This document shows, one piece after another, positions 1 through 6,734 of a stretch of DNA of 16,352 bases. A program made the position numbers and the translations under genes. Each line of letters opens with the position of its first letter. Positions within the stretch are counted from its first letter, which is position 1. The stretch is from JALHSW01 sp038321755 (GTDB lineage: Bacteria > Actinomycetota > Acidimicrobiia > IMCC26256 > PALSA-555). The DNA lies in contig JBBQFJ010000070.1 in the NCBI GenBank assembly GCA_038321755.1, positions 1 through 16,352 of the forward strand, read 5' to 3'. Under the pieces are notes generated by a model, which did no database searches, had not been told where the DNA came from, and worked only from the letters and a program-made list of their open reading frames with translations.

Positions 1-540
1 ATGAAGTGCGCGATCGAGCGGAAGCCCTACCCGCCGGGTGAGCACGGTCGCGGCCGCATCCGTGAGAGCGAGTACCTGCTCCAGCTCCGCGAGAAGCAGA
101 AGGCCCGCCGCATCTACGGCGTGCTCGAGAAGCAGTTCCGCAACATGTACGCGGTGGCGTCACGCCAGCAGGGCATCGCGGGCGAGAACCTCCTCCGCAT
201 GCTGGAGTCCCGTCTCGACAACGTCGTGTTCCGCGCCAACTTCGGTGCGAGCCGCAACCAGGCGCGCCAGCTCGTGCGCCACGGTCACGTCACCGTCAAC
301 GGCAAGCGGCTCACGATCCCGTCCTACCAGTGCCGCAAGGGCGACATCGTGGGACTGTCCGACAAGATCAAGAAGAACATCGTCATCCGCCACAACCTCG
401 ACACCATCGACCGCGCCGTTCCCGCCTGGCTCGACGTCTCCAAGGACGCCGTGCTCGCGACGGTGCGTGACCTGCCGCTCCGGGAGCAGATCGACGTTCC
501 CGTGCGCGAGCAGCTCATCGTCGAGCTGTACTCCAAGTAG
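1..540 (+). CDS. rpsD: 30S ribosomal protein S4, 5'-truncated by window edge
   Basis: S4 binds 16S rRNA early in small-subunit assembly and helps set decoding accuracy. The 179 visible residues begin at the KCAIERKPYPPGEHG segment, which in S4 proteins normally lies near residue 28, so about 27-30 N-terminal residues lie outside the window. The ATG at position 1 is therefore probably an internal Met and not the start. The S4 RNA-binding domain is visible from about residue 66 (MLESRLDNVVFRANFG, then ARQLVRHGHVTVNG). The C-terminus REQLIVELYSK is typical. It ends with TAG, 48 bases before rpoA, as in the bacterial alpha operon. Identification is secure; the true start cannot be seen. Confidence 0.97.
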   Translation: MKCAIERKPYPPGEHGRGRIRESEYLLQLREKQKARRIYGVLEKQFRNMYAVASRQQGIAGENLLRMLESRLDNVVFRANFGASRNQARQLVRHGHVTVNGKRLTIPSYQCRKGDIVGLSDKIKKNIVIRHNLDTIDRAVPAWLDVSKDAVLATVRDLPLREQIDVPVREQLIVELYSK

Positions 541-588
541 TCCCCGTCCGAGTTCCTGAGAGCTGTCGCGAGAGAGTCGTAGTCCCAC

Positions 589-1524
589 ATGCTCATCATC
601 CAGCGTCCTGAGGTCGAGTCCGGCGAGGCCGACGGCAACACGCAGTCGTTCGTCATCGCGCCACTCGAGCCCGGCTTCGGCCACACCCTCGGCAACAGCC
701 TGCGTCGCACGTTGCTGTCGTCGATCCCCGGCGCGGCCGTCACGCAGGTCCGCTTCGACGAGGCACTCCACGAGTTCGACACGATCCCGGGGGTGAAGGA
801 GGACGTCACCGACCTCATCCTGAACCTCAAGGACCTCGTGCTCACGTGCTCGAGCGATGAAGGCGTGAACCTGCGCCTCGACAAGCGTGGTCCCGGCGAC
901 GTCACCGCGGCCGACATCCAGGTCACGTCCGACGTGGAGGTCCTCAACCCCGACCTGCACCTGGCGACGGTGAACGCCAAGGGTCGTCTCGCCGTCGACC
1001 TGACGGTCGAGCAGGGTCGCGGGTACCTCTCGGCGGAGCGCAACAAGCGCACGTCGACCATCGGGGTGATCCCGGTCGACGCGATCTTCTCGCCGGTCCG
1101 GCGCGTGTCGTTCTCGATCGAGCCGACTCGCGTCGAGCAGGCGACGAACTACGACAAGCTGACGATCGAGATCGAGACCGACGGTTCGATCACGCCGAGT
1201 GACGCCCTGGCCTCGGCCGGCGACACCCTGCGCAGCCTCGTCGCTCTGGTGGCCGACCTGTCCGACGAGCCGAAGGGCCTCGAGCTCGGTGAGGTGTCGC
1301 CCACCACGGCGGCGTCGCCCGACCTCGAGCTCCCGATCGAGGAGCTCGACCTCTCGGAGCGTCCGCGCTACTGCCTCACGCGGGCCCGCGTCGACACGAT
1401 CGGGCAGCTCGTGCAGAAGACCGAGGACGACCTCCTGGCGATCACCAACTTCGGTTCGAAGTCGCTCGAAGAGGTGCTCCAGAAGCTCGACGAGCGCGGC
1501 CTGTCGCTGCGCGTGAAGGAGTAG
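589..1524 (+). CDS. rpoA: DNA-directed RNA polymerase subunit alpha
   Basis: Alpha dimerises to nucleate RNA polymerase assembly, and its C-terminal domain contacts UP elements and activators. The 311 residues carry the N-terminal assembly domain (FGHTLGNSLRRTLLSSIPG at about 30-48; GYLSAERN at about 145-152; the IPVDAIFSPVRRVSF segment at about 161-175) and the helix-hairpin-helix C-terminal domain from about 250 (ELDLSERPRYCLTRARV, then LLAITNFGSKSLEEV). It is shorter than many actinobacterial alphas because it has no acidic tail after GLSLRVKE. By alignment R258 matches E. coli R265, but Y261 sits where E. coli has N268, a DNA-contacting residue. Start chosen at ATG 589; only a weak purine run (AGAGAG at about 571) precedes it. 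It lies between rpsD and rplQ, as in the standard alpha operon. Confidence 0.98.
   Translation: MLIIQRPEVESGEADGNTQSFVIAPLEPGFGHTLGNSLRRTLLSSIPGAAVTQVRFDEALHEFDTIPGVKEDVTDLILNLKDLVLTCSSDEGVNLRLDKRGPGDVTAADIQVTSDVEVLNPDLHLATVNAKGRLAVDLTVEQGRGYLSAERNKRTSTIGVIPVDAIFSPVRRVSFSIEPTRVEQATNYDKLTIEIETDGSITPSDALASAGDTLRSLVALVADLSDEPKGLELGEVSPTTAASPDLELPIEELDLSERPRYCLTRARVDTIGQLVQKTEDDLLAITNFGSKSLEEVLQKLDERGLSLRVKE
1516..1521 (+). promoter_or_regulatory. Shine-Dalgarno site of rplQ
   Basis: AAGGAG lies inside the last codons of rpoA, 7 bases before the rplQ ATG. It is one of the few strong ribosome binding sites in this window. It fixes the rplQ start and suggests independent high-level initiation on rplQ as well as coupling to rpoA. 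Confidence 0.75.
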
Positions 1525-1528
1525 GACG

Positions 1529-1879
1529 ATGCCCACTCCGCGCAAGGGTCCTCGCCTCGGCAAGGACCCCGCCCACCAGCGCCTGATGCTCGCGAACCTG
1601 GCGGCCAGCCTGTTCGAGGCCGAGCACATCGTCACGACCGTCACCAAGGCGAAGGTGCTCCGCCCGTACGCGGAGCACCTGATCACCAAGGCGAAGTCGG
1701 GCTCGATCCACGATCGCCGTGTCGTGATCGCGAAGATCCACGACAAGCAGGTCACCCACAAGCTGTTCTCCGAGATCGGTCCCCGGTACGCGTCCCGTCC
1801 GGGTGGTTACCTGCGGATCCTCAAGCTCGGTCCCCGTCCGGGTGACAATGCACCCATGGCCCGCATCGAGCTCGTCTAG
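1529..1879 (+). CDS. rplQ: 50S ribosomal protein L17
   Basis: L17 is a large-subunit protein near the exit tunnel. The 116-residue product has the family N-terminus (MPTPRKGPRLGKDPAHQRLM) and the conserved segment ITTVTKAK-like IVTTVTKAKVLRPYAEHLIT at about residues 34-53. The GGYLRILKLGPRPGDNAPMARIELV end is typical of L17. It starts 4 bases after the rpoA stop, behind a strong Shine-Dalgarno site in the rpoA tail. Length fits bacterial L17; nothing unusual is seen. Confidence 0.98.
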   Translation: MPTPRKGPRLGKDPAHQRLMLANLAASLFEAEHIVTTVTKAKVLRPYAEHLITKAKSGSIHDRRVVIAKIHDKQVTHKLFSEIGPRYASRPGGYLRILKLGPRPGDNAPMARIELV

Positions 1880-1896
1880 TCGCACCACTGGCCGGC

Positions 1897-2709
1897 ATGA
1901 CCCTGTTCGATGCCGGTGCTGAGGACGACGAACCGCAGTCGGCGTCGCGATCGACGTCGGAGCGACTGAAGCTCGTCGTCGCCTACGACGGCAGCGACTT
2001 CCACGGGTTCGCGGCGCAGCGCGACGTCCGCACGGTCGAAGGCGTGCTGTCGGACGCGCTCGAGAAAGTCCTGAACTCCGGTCGCGAGATGTTGAACCTC
2101 ACGTGCGCCGGACGGACCGACGCCGGTGTGCACGCCTGGGGTCAGGTGGTGAGCATCGAGATGCCGCCCGACACCGACACCCACCGCGTGCTCCGGGCGG
2201 TCAACCGGATGCTCGGGCCGGAGATCGTGCTGCGCTCGGTCGAGCGTGTGCCCGGCGACTTCGATGCCCGTCGCTCTGCCACTGCCCGTACGTACCGGTA
2301 CACCATCGTGAACCGCGACGTCCCCGACCCCTTCCTCGCGCGGAGCGCGTGGTGGGTGCCCGAGCCGCTCGACGTGCCGCTCTTGCGTCTCGCGGCGGAT
2401 CCGTTCATCGGCGAGCACGACTTTGCTGCCTTCTGCCGGCGCGGCCCCGAGGGCTCTACGACGATGCGCCGGGTGCTGTCGTCGCAGTGGCTGCCCGACG
2501 ACCGTCCGGGCGTCCTGGTGTACGAGGTCCGGGCGACCGCGTTCTGCTGGCAGATGGTGCGCTCCCTCGTCGGCACGATCGTCGAGGCGGGGATGGCGAA
2601 GCGGCGTCCGGGCGATCTGCTGCGCGTGCTCCGGTCGAAGGACCGGGCCCAGGCCGGGCGCATCGCCCCACCCCAGGGCCTCTGCCTCTGGGACGTCGCC
2701 TACGACTGA
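1897..2709 (+). CDS. truA: tRNA pseudouridine(38-40) synthase TruA
   Basis: TruA converts uridines 38-40 of the tRNA anticodon arm to pseudouridine in the cytoplasm. The 270 residues begin with a poorly conserved, acidic tail of about 22 residues. The core then starts at LKLVVAYDGSDFHGF (about 24-38). The catalytic aspartate is D75 in the family motif AGRTDAGVHA (71-80). Further signatures are the AVNRMLGPEIVLRSV segment, FDARRSATARTYRY (about 125-138) and the C-terminal FCWQMVRSLVGTIVEAG. Start is ATG 1897, 17 bases after rplQ, with no convincing Shine-Dalgarno. It sits after rplQ, as in many bacteria. Downstream, rplM would normally follow directly; here a minus-strand gene intervenes. Confidence 0.97.
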   Translation: MTLFDAGAEDDEPQSASRSTSERLKLVVAYDGSDFHGFAAQRDVRTVEGVLSDALEKVLNSGREMLNLTCAGRTDAGVHAWGQVVSIEMPPDTDTHRVLRAVNRMLGPEIVLRSVERVPGDFDARRSATARTYRYTIVNRDVPDPFLARSAWWVPEPLDVPLLRLAADPFIGEHDFAAFCRRGPEGSTTMRRVLSSQWLPDDRPGVLVYEVRATAFCWQMVRSLVGTIVEAGMAKRRPGDLLRVLRSKDRAQAGRIAPPQGLCLWDVAYD

Positions 2710-2710
2710 C

Positions 2711-2752
2711 CGACGCCAGAACACCTTGGCCCTGTGTCAGCCGGGGGCGTCG
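2711..2752. terminator. Candidate bidirectional terminator between convergent genes
   Basis: CGACGCC at 2711-2717 and GGCGTCG at 2746-2752 are perfect inverted repeats. A shorter inner pair lies between them (ACAC 2721-2724 with GTGT 2734-2737). The structure straddles the 27-base gap where truA and the minus-strand phosphodiesterase converge, so it could end transcription from both sides. There is no T-run on either strand, and its right arm lies inside the phosphodiesterase 3' end. In such GC-rich DNA a 7-base inverted repeat could be chance. Confidence 0.3.
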
Positions 2753-4272
2753 CCGAAGTAGAGGAAGCCGTAGCCCTCGTCGCGGAACGTGAGTCCTGCT
2801 TCCGTCAGCACGACGCCCCAATCGCCGCGTACCGTCGGGTCGGTCTCCTCCATGCCGTGGTCGGCGACGAGGACGAACGCGGTGTCGTCGAGCACGCCGG
2901 CAGCTTCGACCGCCCCGATGATCTCGCCCATGCGCGCGTCGCTGTCGCGGATCGATGCCGCCGCGATCTCCGAGTACGGACCGCCCTCGTGCATCGCCGC
3001 GTCGGTGAGCGTGAAGTTCGCGAACATGAACCGAGGCCGCGGGTACGTCTCGTCGCGGTAGCTCCCACCCCAGATCCCGGTCGCCTGGTCGACGCCCATG
3101 TGGTCGACGATCGACGACCACGAGTAGTCCTTCGACGGACGGACGAAGCGCTCGGTGGTGTTCGGGAGCCCCTCGGGGCTCTTCGGGATGGGTGGGATCT
3201 CACCCCGGCGAAAGAACCCGAACGTCGAGTAGTCGGCATCGATGTCACACGGCTCGTTCACCGACGCGGTGAATGCGTCCGGCTCGTGACGGTGCAGCAC
3301 GGTGTGGATCGACTCGACGCCCTCGAACGTGTGCTCCATCGCCCAGGGCCACGTCGCGTTGGAGTTCGTGATGACCTGCTGCCCGGTCGCGCGGTCGAAC
3401 CAAGCGTTGTGCAGGATCCCGTGGTGTCCCGGCAGGCGTCCGGTGAGGATCGATGTGTGGTTGGCGAGCGTCACCGTCGGGAGGCCTGCCATCGCCCCGT
3501 GCGCGTACGCCGTCCCGCGCTCGATCAGCCGGGCCACGTTGGGGGCTTCGCCCCGCGCGGCCATGTCGTACAGCACGTTCGGGTTCGTGCCGTCGAAGAG
3601 GAAGACGACGACATGTGCGGGCGATCCGCCCGAGAGATCAAGCGCGTCGTGGCGCACCTCGCCGTCCTGTCCCGCGAGGTGCGTGCCGTCGGCGCCCGCC
3701 GGCACGCCGAGGAGCGCGAGGACGGTCGGCGCCACGTCGACGAGCCGGGCCGAGCGGGGGACGAGCCCATCGGACCGCACGCCCTTGCCGGCGAGCACGA
3801 ACGGTGCGCGGGCCTGGACGATCCCGATCGACCCGTGCTCCCCGCGGTGCCCACCCTGGTCTTCCCAGTTGTGATCGGCCGAGTGGATCACGCAGAGGTC
3901 CGGGGCCGCGGGGTGGTCGAAGAGCTGTGCGACCTGGGCGAAGGCGTGCGGGTACGAGTTCTCGGAGCGGCTCGGGTGCTGGTGCGCCTGCTCCTCGCCG
4001 AGCGTGGGGAACCGGTCGGTGCACTGGTCGGCCAGGGGGTCGACGCCCTGGACCTCGAGCACCTCGAAGGACCCGTCGTCGTGGCGGTGGAAGCGCACCG
4101 ATCCCTGGTGGGAGCAGGCCTCGTAGGCGCCGTCCCGGGCCAGGAGCACCATGTCGACGATCGGGTCGAGCGCGGCGCCCGTGAGGTGCTCGAGCGCCGT
4201 GGTCGCGGCCGCGGCGCGCTCAGCGGACAGCCAGGTCGGCTCCTGCCGCGTCCGGCCCGGGAGAGTGGTCAT
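2737..4272 (-). CDS. Circularly permuted alkaline-phosphatase-superfamily phosphodiesterase
   Basis: Predicted metal-dependent phosphodiesterase or pyrophosphatase of the type I phosphodiesterase/NPP branch; the substrate cannot be inferred. The 511 residues have no signal peptide or membrane segment, so a cytosolic enzyme is likely. The C-terminal half holds the normal N-terminal part of the fold: D227 (FLFDGTNPN), nucleophile T268 (PTVTLANHTSILTGRLPGHHG), D424 and H428 (TDAAMHEGGP), and D471-H472 (ADHGME). The N-terminal half holds what normally comes last: H146 in RGEHGS, then QARAPFVLAGKGV (153-165) and the closing helix RLVDVAPTVLALLGV (176-190), joined by about 30 residues to VVVFLFDG (221-228). 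All expected active-site positions are present but permuted. A competing pair, D133-H134 (SADHN), makes a partial duplication possible. The start is the ATG at 4272; the open frame runs on to 4602, but that extension is arginine-rich and antisense to rplM. Confidence 0.85.
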   Translation of the reverse strand: MTTLPGRTRQEPTWLSAERAAAATTALEHLTGAALDPIVDMVLLARDGAYEACSHQGSVRFHRHDDGSFEVLEVQGVDPLADQCTDRFPTLGEEQAHQHPSRSENSYPHAFAQVAQLFDHPAAPDLCVIHSADHNWEDQGGHRGEHGSIGIVQARAPFVLAGKGVRSDGLVPRSARLVDVAPTVLALLGVPAGADGTHLAGQDGEVRHDALDLSGGSPAHVVVFLFDGTNPNVLYDMAARGEAPNVARLIERGTAYAHGAMAGLPTVTLANHTSILTGRLPGHHGILHNAWFDRATGQQVITNSNATWPWAMEHTFEGVESIHTVLHRHEPDAFTASVNEPCDIDADYSTFGFFRRGEIPPIPKSPEGLPNTTERFVRPSKDYSWSSIVDHMGVDQATGIWGGSYRDETYPRPRFMFANFTLTDAAMHEGGPYSEIAAASIRDSDARMGEIIGAVEAAGVLDDTAFVLVADHGMEETDPTVRGDWGVVLTEAGLTFRDEGYGFLYFGDAPG

Positions 4273-4278
4273 CCCGAG

Positions 4279-4284
4279 ATCGTA
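4279..4284 (-). promoter_or_regulatory. -10 element giving a leaderless phosphodiesterase mRNA
   Basis: On the minus strand TACGAT (TANNNT class) ends 6 bases before the ATG at 4272. Transcription would therefore begin at or next to the start codon. No Shine-Dalgarno precedes that ATG, and no clear -35 is seen. Leaderless genes with this spacing are common in actinobacteria. This is inference from spacing and motif only. Confidence 0.45.
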
Positions 4285-4368
4285 CGGCGTGGCTCCGGGC
4301 CGGATCGCCGTGCCCGCTTCGGGCGGGAGGACCCCACCGGCTCGGGCGGGGACCCGGGGGAGCCCCGA

Positions 4369-4398
4369 TTGCTCGGCGAGCCCGCGGATCGGTAGGAT
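4369..4398 (+). promoter_or_regulatory. Candidate sigma-70-type promoter of rplM-rpsI
   Basis: TTGCTC (4369-4374) and TAGGAT (4393-4398) are separated by 18 bases and resemble -35 and -10 hexamers. TAGGAT is a frequent actinobacterial -10. Transcription would start near 4405, giving a leader of about 60 bases before the rplM GTG. The site lies in the 194-base divergent region between the phosphodiesterase and rplM, where a promoter is needed because the upstream plus-strand operon is interrupted. Confidence 0.55.
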
Positions 4399-4413
4399 TG
4401 CCCTTCGTGCTCG

Positions 4414-4426
4414 CGGCCCTTGGCCG
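4414..4426 (+). promoter_or_regulatory. Hairpin in the rplM mRNA leader
   Basis: CGGCC-CTT-GGCCG forms a perfect 5-base-pair stem with a 3-base loop, about 40 bases before the rplM start and inside the predicted leader. An overlapping alternative stem (GCGGC at 4413 with GCCGC at 4432) is possible. Ribosomal protein operons are often autoregulated through leader structures, so this is a candidate site. I do not recognise it as a described L13 leader. Confidence 0.3.
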
Positions 4427-4466
4427 TCGGCGCCGCCCCCATCGCTCCACTCTCTCGAGGACCCGC

Positions 4467-4916
4467 GTGCGGACCTTCCAGCCCAAGCCTGCCGACATCC
4501 AGCGCGCCTGGCACATCGTCGATGCCGACGGCGCCGTGCTCGGTCGCCTCGCGTCCGAGGTCGCCCACCTGCTGCGCGGCAAGCACAAGCCGACGTGGGC
4601 ACCCCACGTCGACACTGGCGATCACATCATCGTCGTCAACGCTTCGAAGCTCTCGGTGAGCCCTCGGAAGCTCGCGGACAAGAAGTACTACCGCCACTCC
4701 GGCTACCCGGGTGGCCTGCGCGAAGAGTCGCTCGAGCACCTGCTCGGCCGCGACCCCGAGCGAGTGATCCGACTCGCGGTCCGCGGGATGCTGCCGAAGG
4801 GTCGCCTCGGCCGCGCCATGATCTCGAAGCTCAAGATCTACCCGGGCCCGACCCATCCCCACGCCGCCCAGCAGCCGACCCCGAGGGCTCTCACCTCGGC
4901 GCGGCGCGCGGGCTGA
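4467..4916 (+). CDS. rplM: 50S ribosomal protein L13
   Basis: L13 is an early-assembling large-subunit protein. The 149-residue product shows the family start (RTFQPKPADIQRAWHIVDA), then VLGRLASEVAHLLRGKHKP (about 23-41) and the signature GMLPKGRLGRAMISKLKIY (about 107-125), followed by GPTHPHAAQQP. The start is GTG 4467: it has GAGGA at 4457-4461 with suitable spacing, and the frame upstream to ATG 4398 encodes an arginine-rich stretch absent from L13. That ATG also overlaps the predicted -10. The C-terminus is a few residues longer than E. coli L13. It is paired with rpsI as in most bacteria. Confidence 0.97.
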   Translation: MRTFQPKPADIQRAWHIVDADGAVLGRLASEVAHLLRGKHKPTWAPHVDTGDHIIVVNASKLSVSPRKLADKKYYRHSGYPGGLREESLEHLLGRDPERVIRLAVRGMLPKGRLGRAMISKLKIYPGPTHPHAAQQPTPRALTSARRAG

Positions 4917-4919
4917 TCC

Positions 4920-4924
4920 AGGAG
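4920..4924 (+). promoter_or_regulatory. Shine-Dalgarno site of rpsI
   Basis: AGGAG sits in the 14-base gap after rplM, 6 bases before GTG 4931. It decides the rpsI start, because an open frame extends far upstream through rplM without being coding. Confidence 0.75.
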
Positions 4925-4930
4925 CGCGTT

Positions 4931-5323
4931 GTGCCCAAGCCACTGATCCAGACGACCGGACGCCGCAAGTCGGCAGTCGCCCGCGTGCGGCTTCGTCCCG
5001 GGACCGGCGTCGTCGTCATCAACGGTCGCGCCGTCGAGGCGTACTTTCCGGTCCCGACGCACCGTCAGCACTCCACCGAGGCGCTCCGGGTGTCACAGAC
5101 CGCCGACGTCTACGACGTCGACGCGACGATTCACGGCGGTGGCGTCAGCGGGCAGGCGGGCGCGCTGCGTCTCGGCATCGCGCGTGCACTCGTCGCCCTC
5201 GACGACGAGCTGCGTCCGACCCTGAAGAAGGCTGGACTCCTCGTGCGCGACGCGCGCGAGAAGGAGCGTCGCAAGTACGGCCTCAAGAAGGCCCGCAAGG
5301 CGCCCCAGTACTCGAAGCGGTAG
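4931..5323 (+). CDS. rpsI: 30S ribosomal protein S9
   Basis: S9 lies in the small-subunit head, and its C-terminal tail reaches the P-site tRNA. The 130 residues contain QTTGRRKSAVARVRLRPGTG (7-26), the INGR turn, the GGGVSGQAGALRLGIARAL segment and the universal basic end KARKAPQYSKR. The start is GTG 4931, preceded by AGGAG. It is 14 bases downstream of rplM and belongs to the same transcript. Its length matches S9, and the terminal SKR needed for tRNA contact is intact. Confidence 0.98.
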   Translation: MPKPLIQTTGRRKSAVARVRLRPGTGVVVINGRAVEAYFPVPTHRQHSTEALRVSQTADVYDVDATIHGGGVSGQAGALRLGIARALVALDDELRPTLKKAGLLVRDAREKERRKYGLKKARKAPQYSKR

Positions 5324-5324
5324 T

Positions 5325-5340
5325 CGCGCCTCGTGGCGCG
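5325..5340 (+). terminator. GC-rich hairpin between rpsI and glmM
   Basis: CGCGCC-TCGT-GGCGCG is a perfect 6-base-pair stem with a 4-base loop, starting 2 bases after the rpsI stop and ending 11 bases before the glmM start. There is no T-run after it. It may be a weak or attenuating terminator, or an mRNA end-stabilising element separating abundant ribosomal-protein mRNA from glmM. It fills over half of the 28-base gap. Confidence 0.4.
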
Positions 5341-5351
5341 CCGCATCTGAT

Positions 5352-6722
5352 GTGACCTTGCGCTTCGGCACCGACGGAATCCGTGGGGTCGCCAACCGCG
5401 AGCTGACTCCCGAGCTGGTCACCGCGCTCGGGCGTGCCGCGGCGCGGGTCCTCGGCACCGATGTCCCGTTCGTGATCGGCCGCGACACTCGCCGTTCGGG
5501 ACCGCTGCTGCAAGCCGCCCTGATCGCCGGCATCTGCGCCGAGGGCGCGAGCGTCGATCTGGCCGGTGTCCTGCCGACGCCGGGCGTCGCGATCCTGGCC
5601 AAGGCACGCAACGCTCCCGCCGCGGTGATCTCGGCGAGCCACAACCCGTTCGAGGACAACGGCGTGAAGCTGTTCGCGCCCGGCGGCCGGAAGGTCACCG
5701 AGGAGCTCGAGCGCCACATCGAGCACGAGCTCCGCACGCTCGCGACGAGCGTGCCGGACGCAGGACCCACAGGCGGGGCGGTCGGGGTCGACCGTCCGAT
5801 CAAGGATCCGCTCGACGAGTACGTCCGCCACGTCGTCGGTGCGCTGGAAGGACGTCAGCTCGACGGCATCAAGGTCGTGCTCGACTGCGGCAACGGCGCA
5901 ACCTTCCGGTCCGGGCCGCGCATCTTCCGTGAGCTCGGCGCCGAGGTCGAGGTGATGAACGCGCAGCCCGACGGCACGAACATCAATCGGGCATGCGGGT
6001 CGACGGACACCACGTCGTTGCAGGAAGCGGTCGTCGCGCTCGGCGCGCAGGCCGGCCTCGCGTTCGACGGCGACGGCGATCGGGTGATCGCGGTCGATGA
6101 ACGGGGAGTGCTGATCGACGGCGACCAGATCATGGCGGTGTGCGCGCTCGACCTCAAGGAGCGCGACAAGCTGCGCGGCGACACCGTGGTCGCGACCGTC
6201 ATGTCCAACCTCGGCCTGCGGCGATGCCTCGCCGCGCATGACGTCGAGTTCGTCGAAGTTCCCGTCGGCGATCGTCAGGTGCTCGACGAGCTCGAGCGTC
6301 GCGACCTCGCACTCGGCGGCGAGCAGTCGGGTCACATCATCTTCACCGACGCTGCGATGACCGGCGACGGGGCGCTGACCGGCGCCTTCCTGCTCGACGT
6401 GGTGCACGGCACCGGGCACTCCCTGTCGTTGCTCAGCGGCGTCATGCAGCGCTTTCCCCAGATCCTGCGCAACGTGACGGTCCGGGACCGCAAGGCGCTC
6501 GACACCGACTCGGCGTTCTGGGCCGAGGCGAGCGAGATCGACCAGGAGCTGGCACCCGACGGCCGGGTGCTGGTGCGCCCGTCCGGGACCGAGCCGGTGG
6601 TCCGGGTGATGGTCGAAGCTCCGAGCGTCGAACGGGCGGAGCTCGTGGCCGACCGCCTCGTCGAAGCCGTGGAGCGAGCCTGCGGCGGCGCCGCCCAACC
6701 GACGTCGCACGCCGACCAGTAA
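5352..6722 (+). CDS. glmM: Phosphoglucosamine mutase
   Basis: GlmM interconverts glucosamine-6-phosphate and glucosamine-1-phosphate on the way to UDP-GlcNAc and the cell wall. The 456 residues show the four alpha-D-phosphohexomutase signatures: the phosphoserine loop ISASHNP (S96), the magnesium loop FDGDGDR (D239, D241, D243), the sugar-binding GGEQSGH (322-328) and the phosphate-binding RPSGTEP (409-415). The N-terminal LRFGTDGIRGVAN is diagnostic of the GlmM type. The start is GTG 5352; the ATG two bases earlier is out of frame and followed at once by TGA. There is no Shine-Dalgarno. It is directly followed by the glmS-like gene, which would make its substrate. Confidence 0.97.
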   Translation: MTLRFGTDGIRGVANRELTPELVTALGRAAARVLGTDVPFVIGRDTRRSGPLLQAALIAGICAEGASVDLAGVLPTPGVAILAKARNAPAAVISASHNPFEDNGVKLFAPGGRKVTEELERHIEHELRTLATSVPDAGPTGGAVGVDRPIKDPLDEYVRHVVGALEGRQLDGIKVVLDCGNGATFRSGPRIFRELGAEVEVMNAQPDGTNINRACGSTDTTSLQEAVVALGAQAGLAFDGDGDRVIAVDERGVLIDGDQIMAVCALDLKERDKLRGDTVVATVMSNLGLRRCLAAHDVEFVEVPVGDRQVLDELERRDLALGGEQSGHIIFTDAAMTGDGALTGAFLLDVVHGTGHSLSLLSGVMQRFPQILRNVTVRDRKALDTDSAFWAEASEIDQELAPDGRVLVRPSGTEPVVRVMVEAPSVERAELVADRLVEAVERACGGAAQPTSHADQ

Positions 6723-6734
6723 CCTCGACCTGAC

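Noticed and set aside
1..3. ATG at position 1 as the rpsD start
   Set aside because: The sequence begins at about S4 residue 28; the N-terminal zinc/RNA-binding part would be missing, so the gene is cut by the window edge.
4313..4366. Repeated CGGGCGGG/GGACCC blocks upstream of rplM as an operator
   Set aside because: Short, imperfect and typical of GC-rich spacer; no symmetric site with consistent spacing could be defined.
2734..4395. 553-codon plus-strand open frame opposite the phosphodiesterase
   Set aside because: Low-complexity, Arg/Val-rich translation without motifs. The minus strand carries a full active-site set.
4273..4602. N-terminal extension of the phosphodiesterase to 4602
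   Set aside because: The extra 110 residues are Arg-rich, antisense to rplM, and include no family motif. ATG 4272 has a well-placed -10 element.
5350..5352. ATG just before glmM as its start
   Set aside because: Out of frame and followed immediately by TGA; GTG 5352 is in frame with the LRFGTDGIRG motif.
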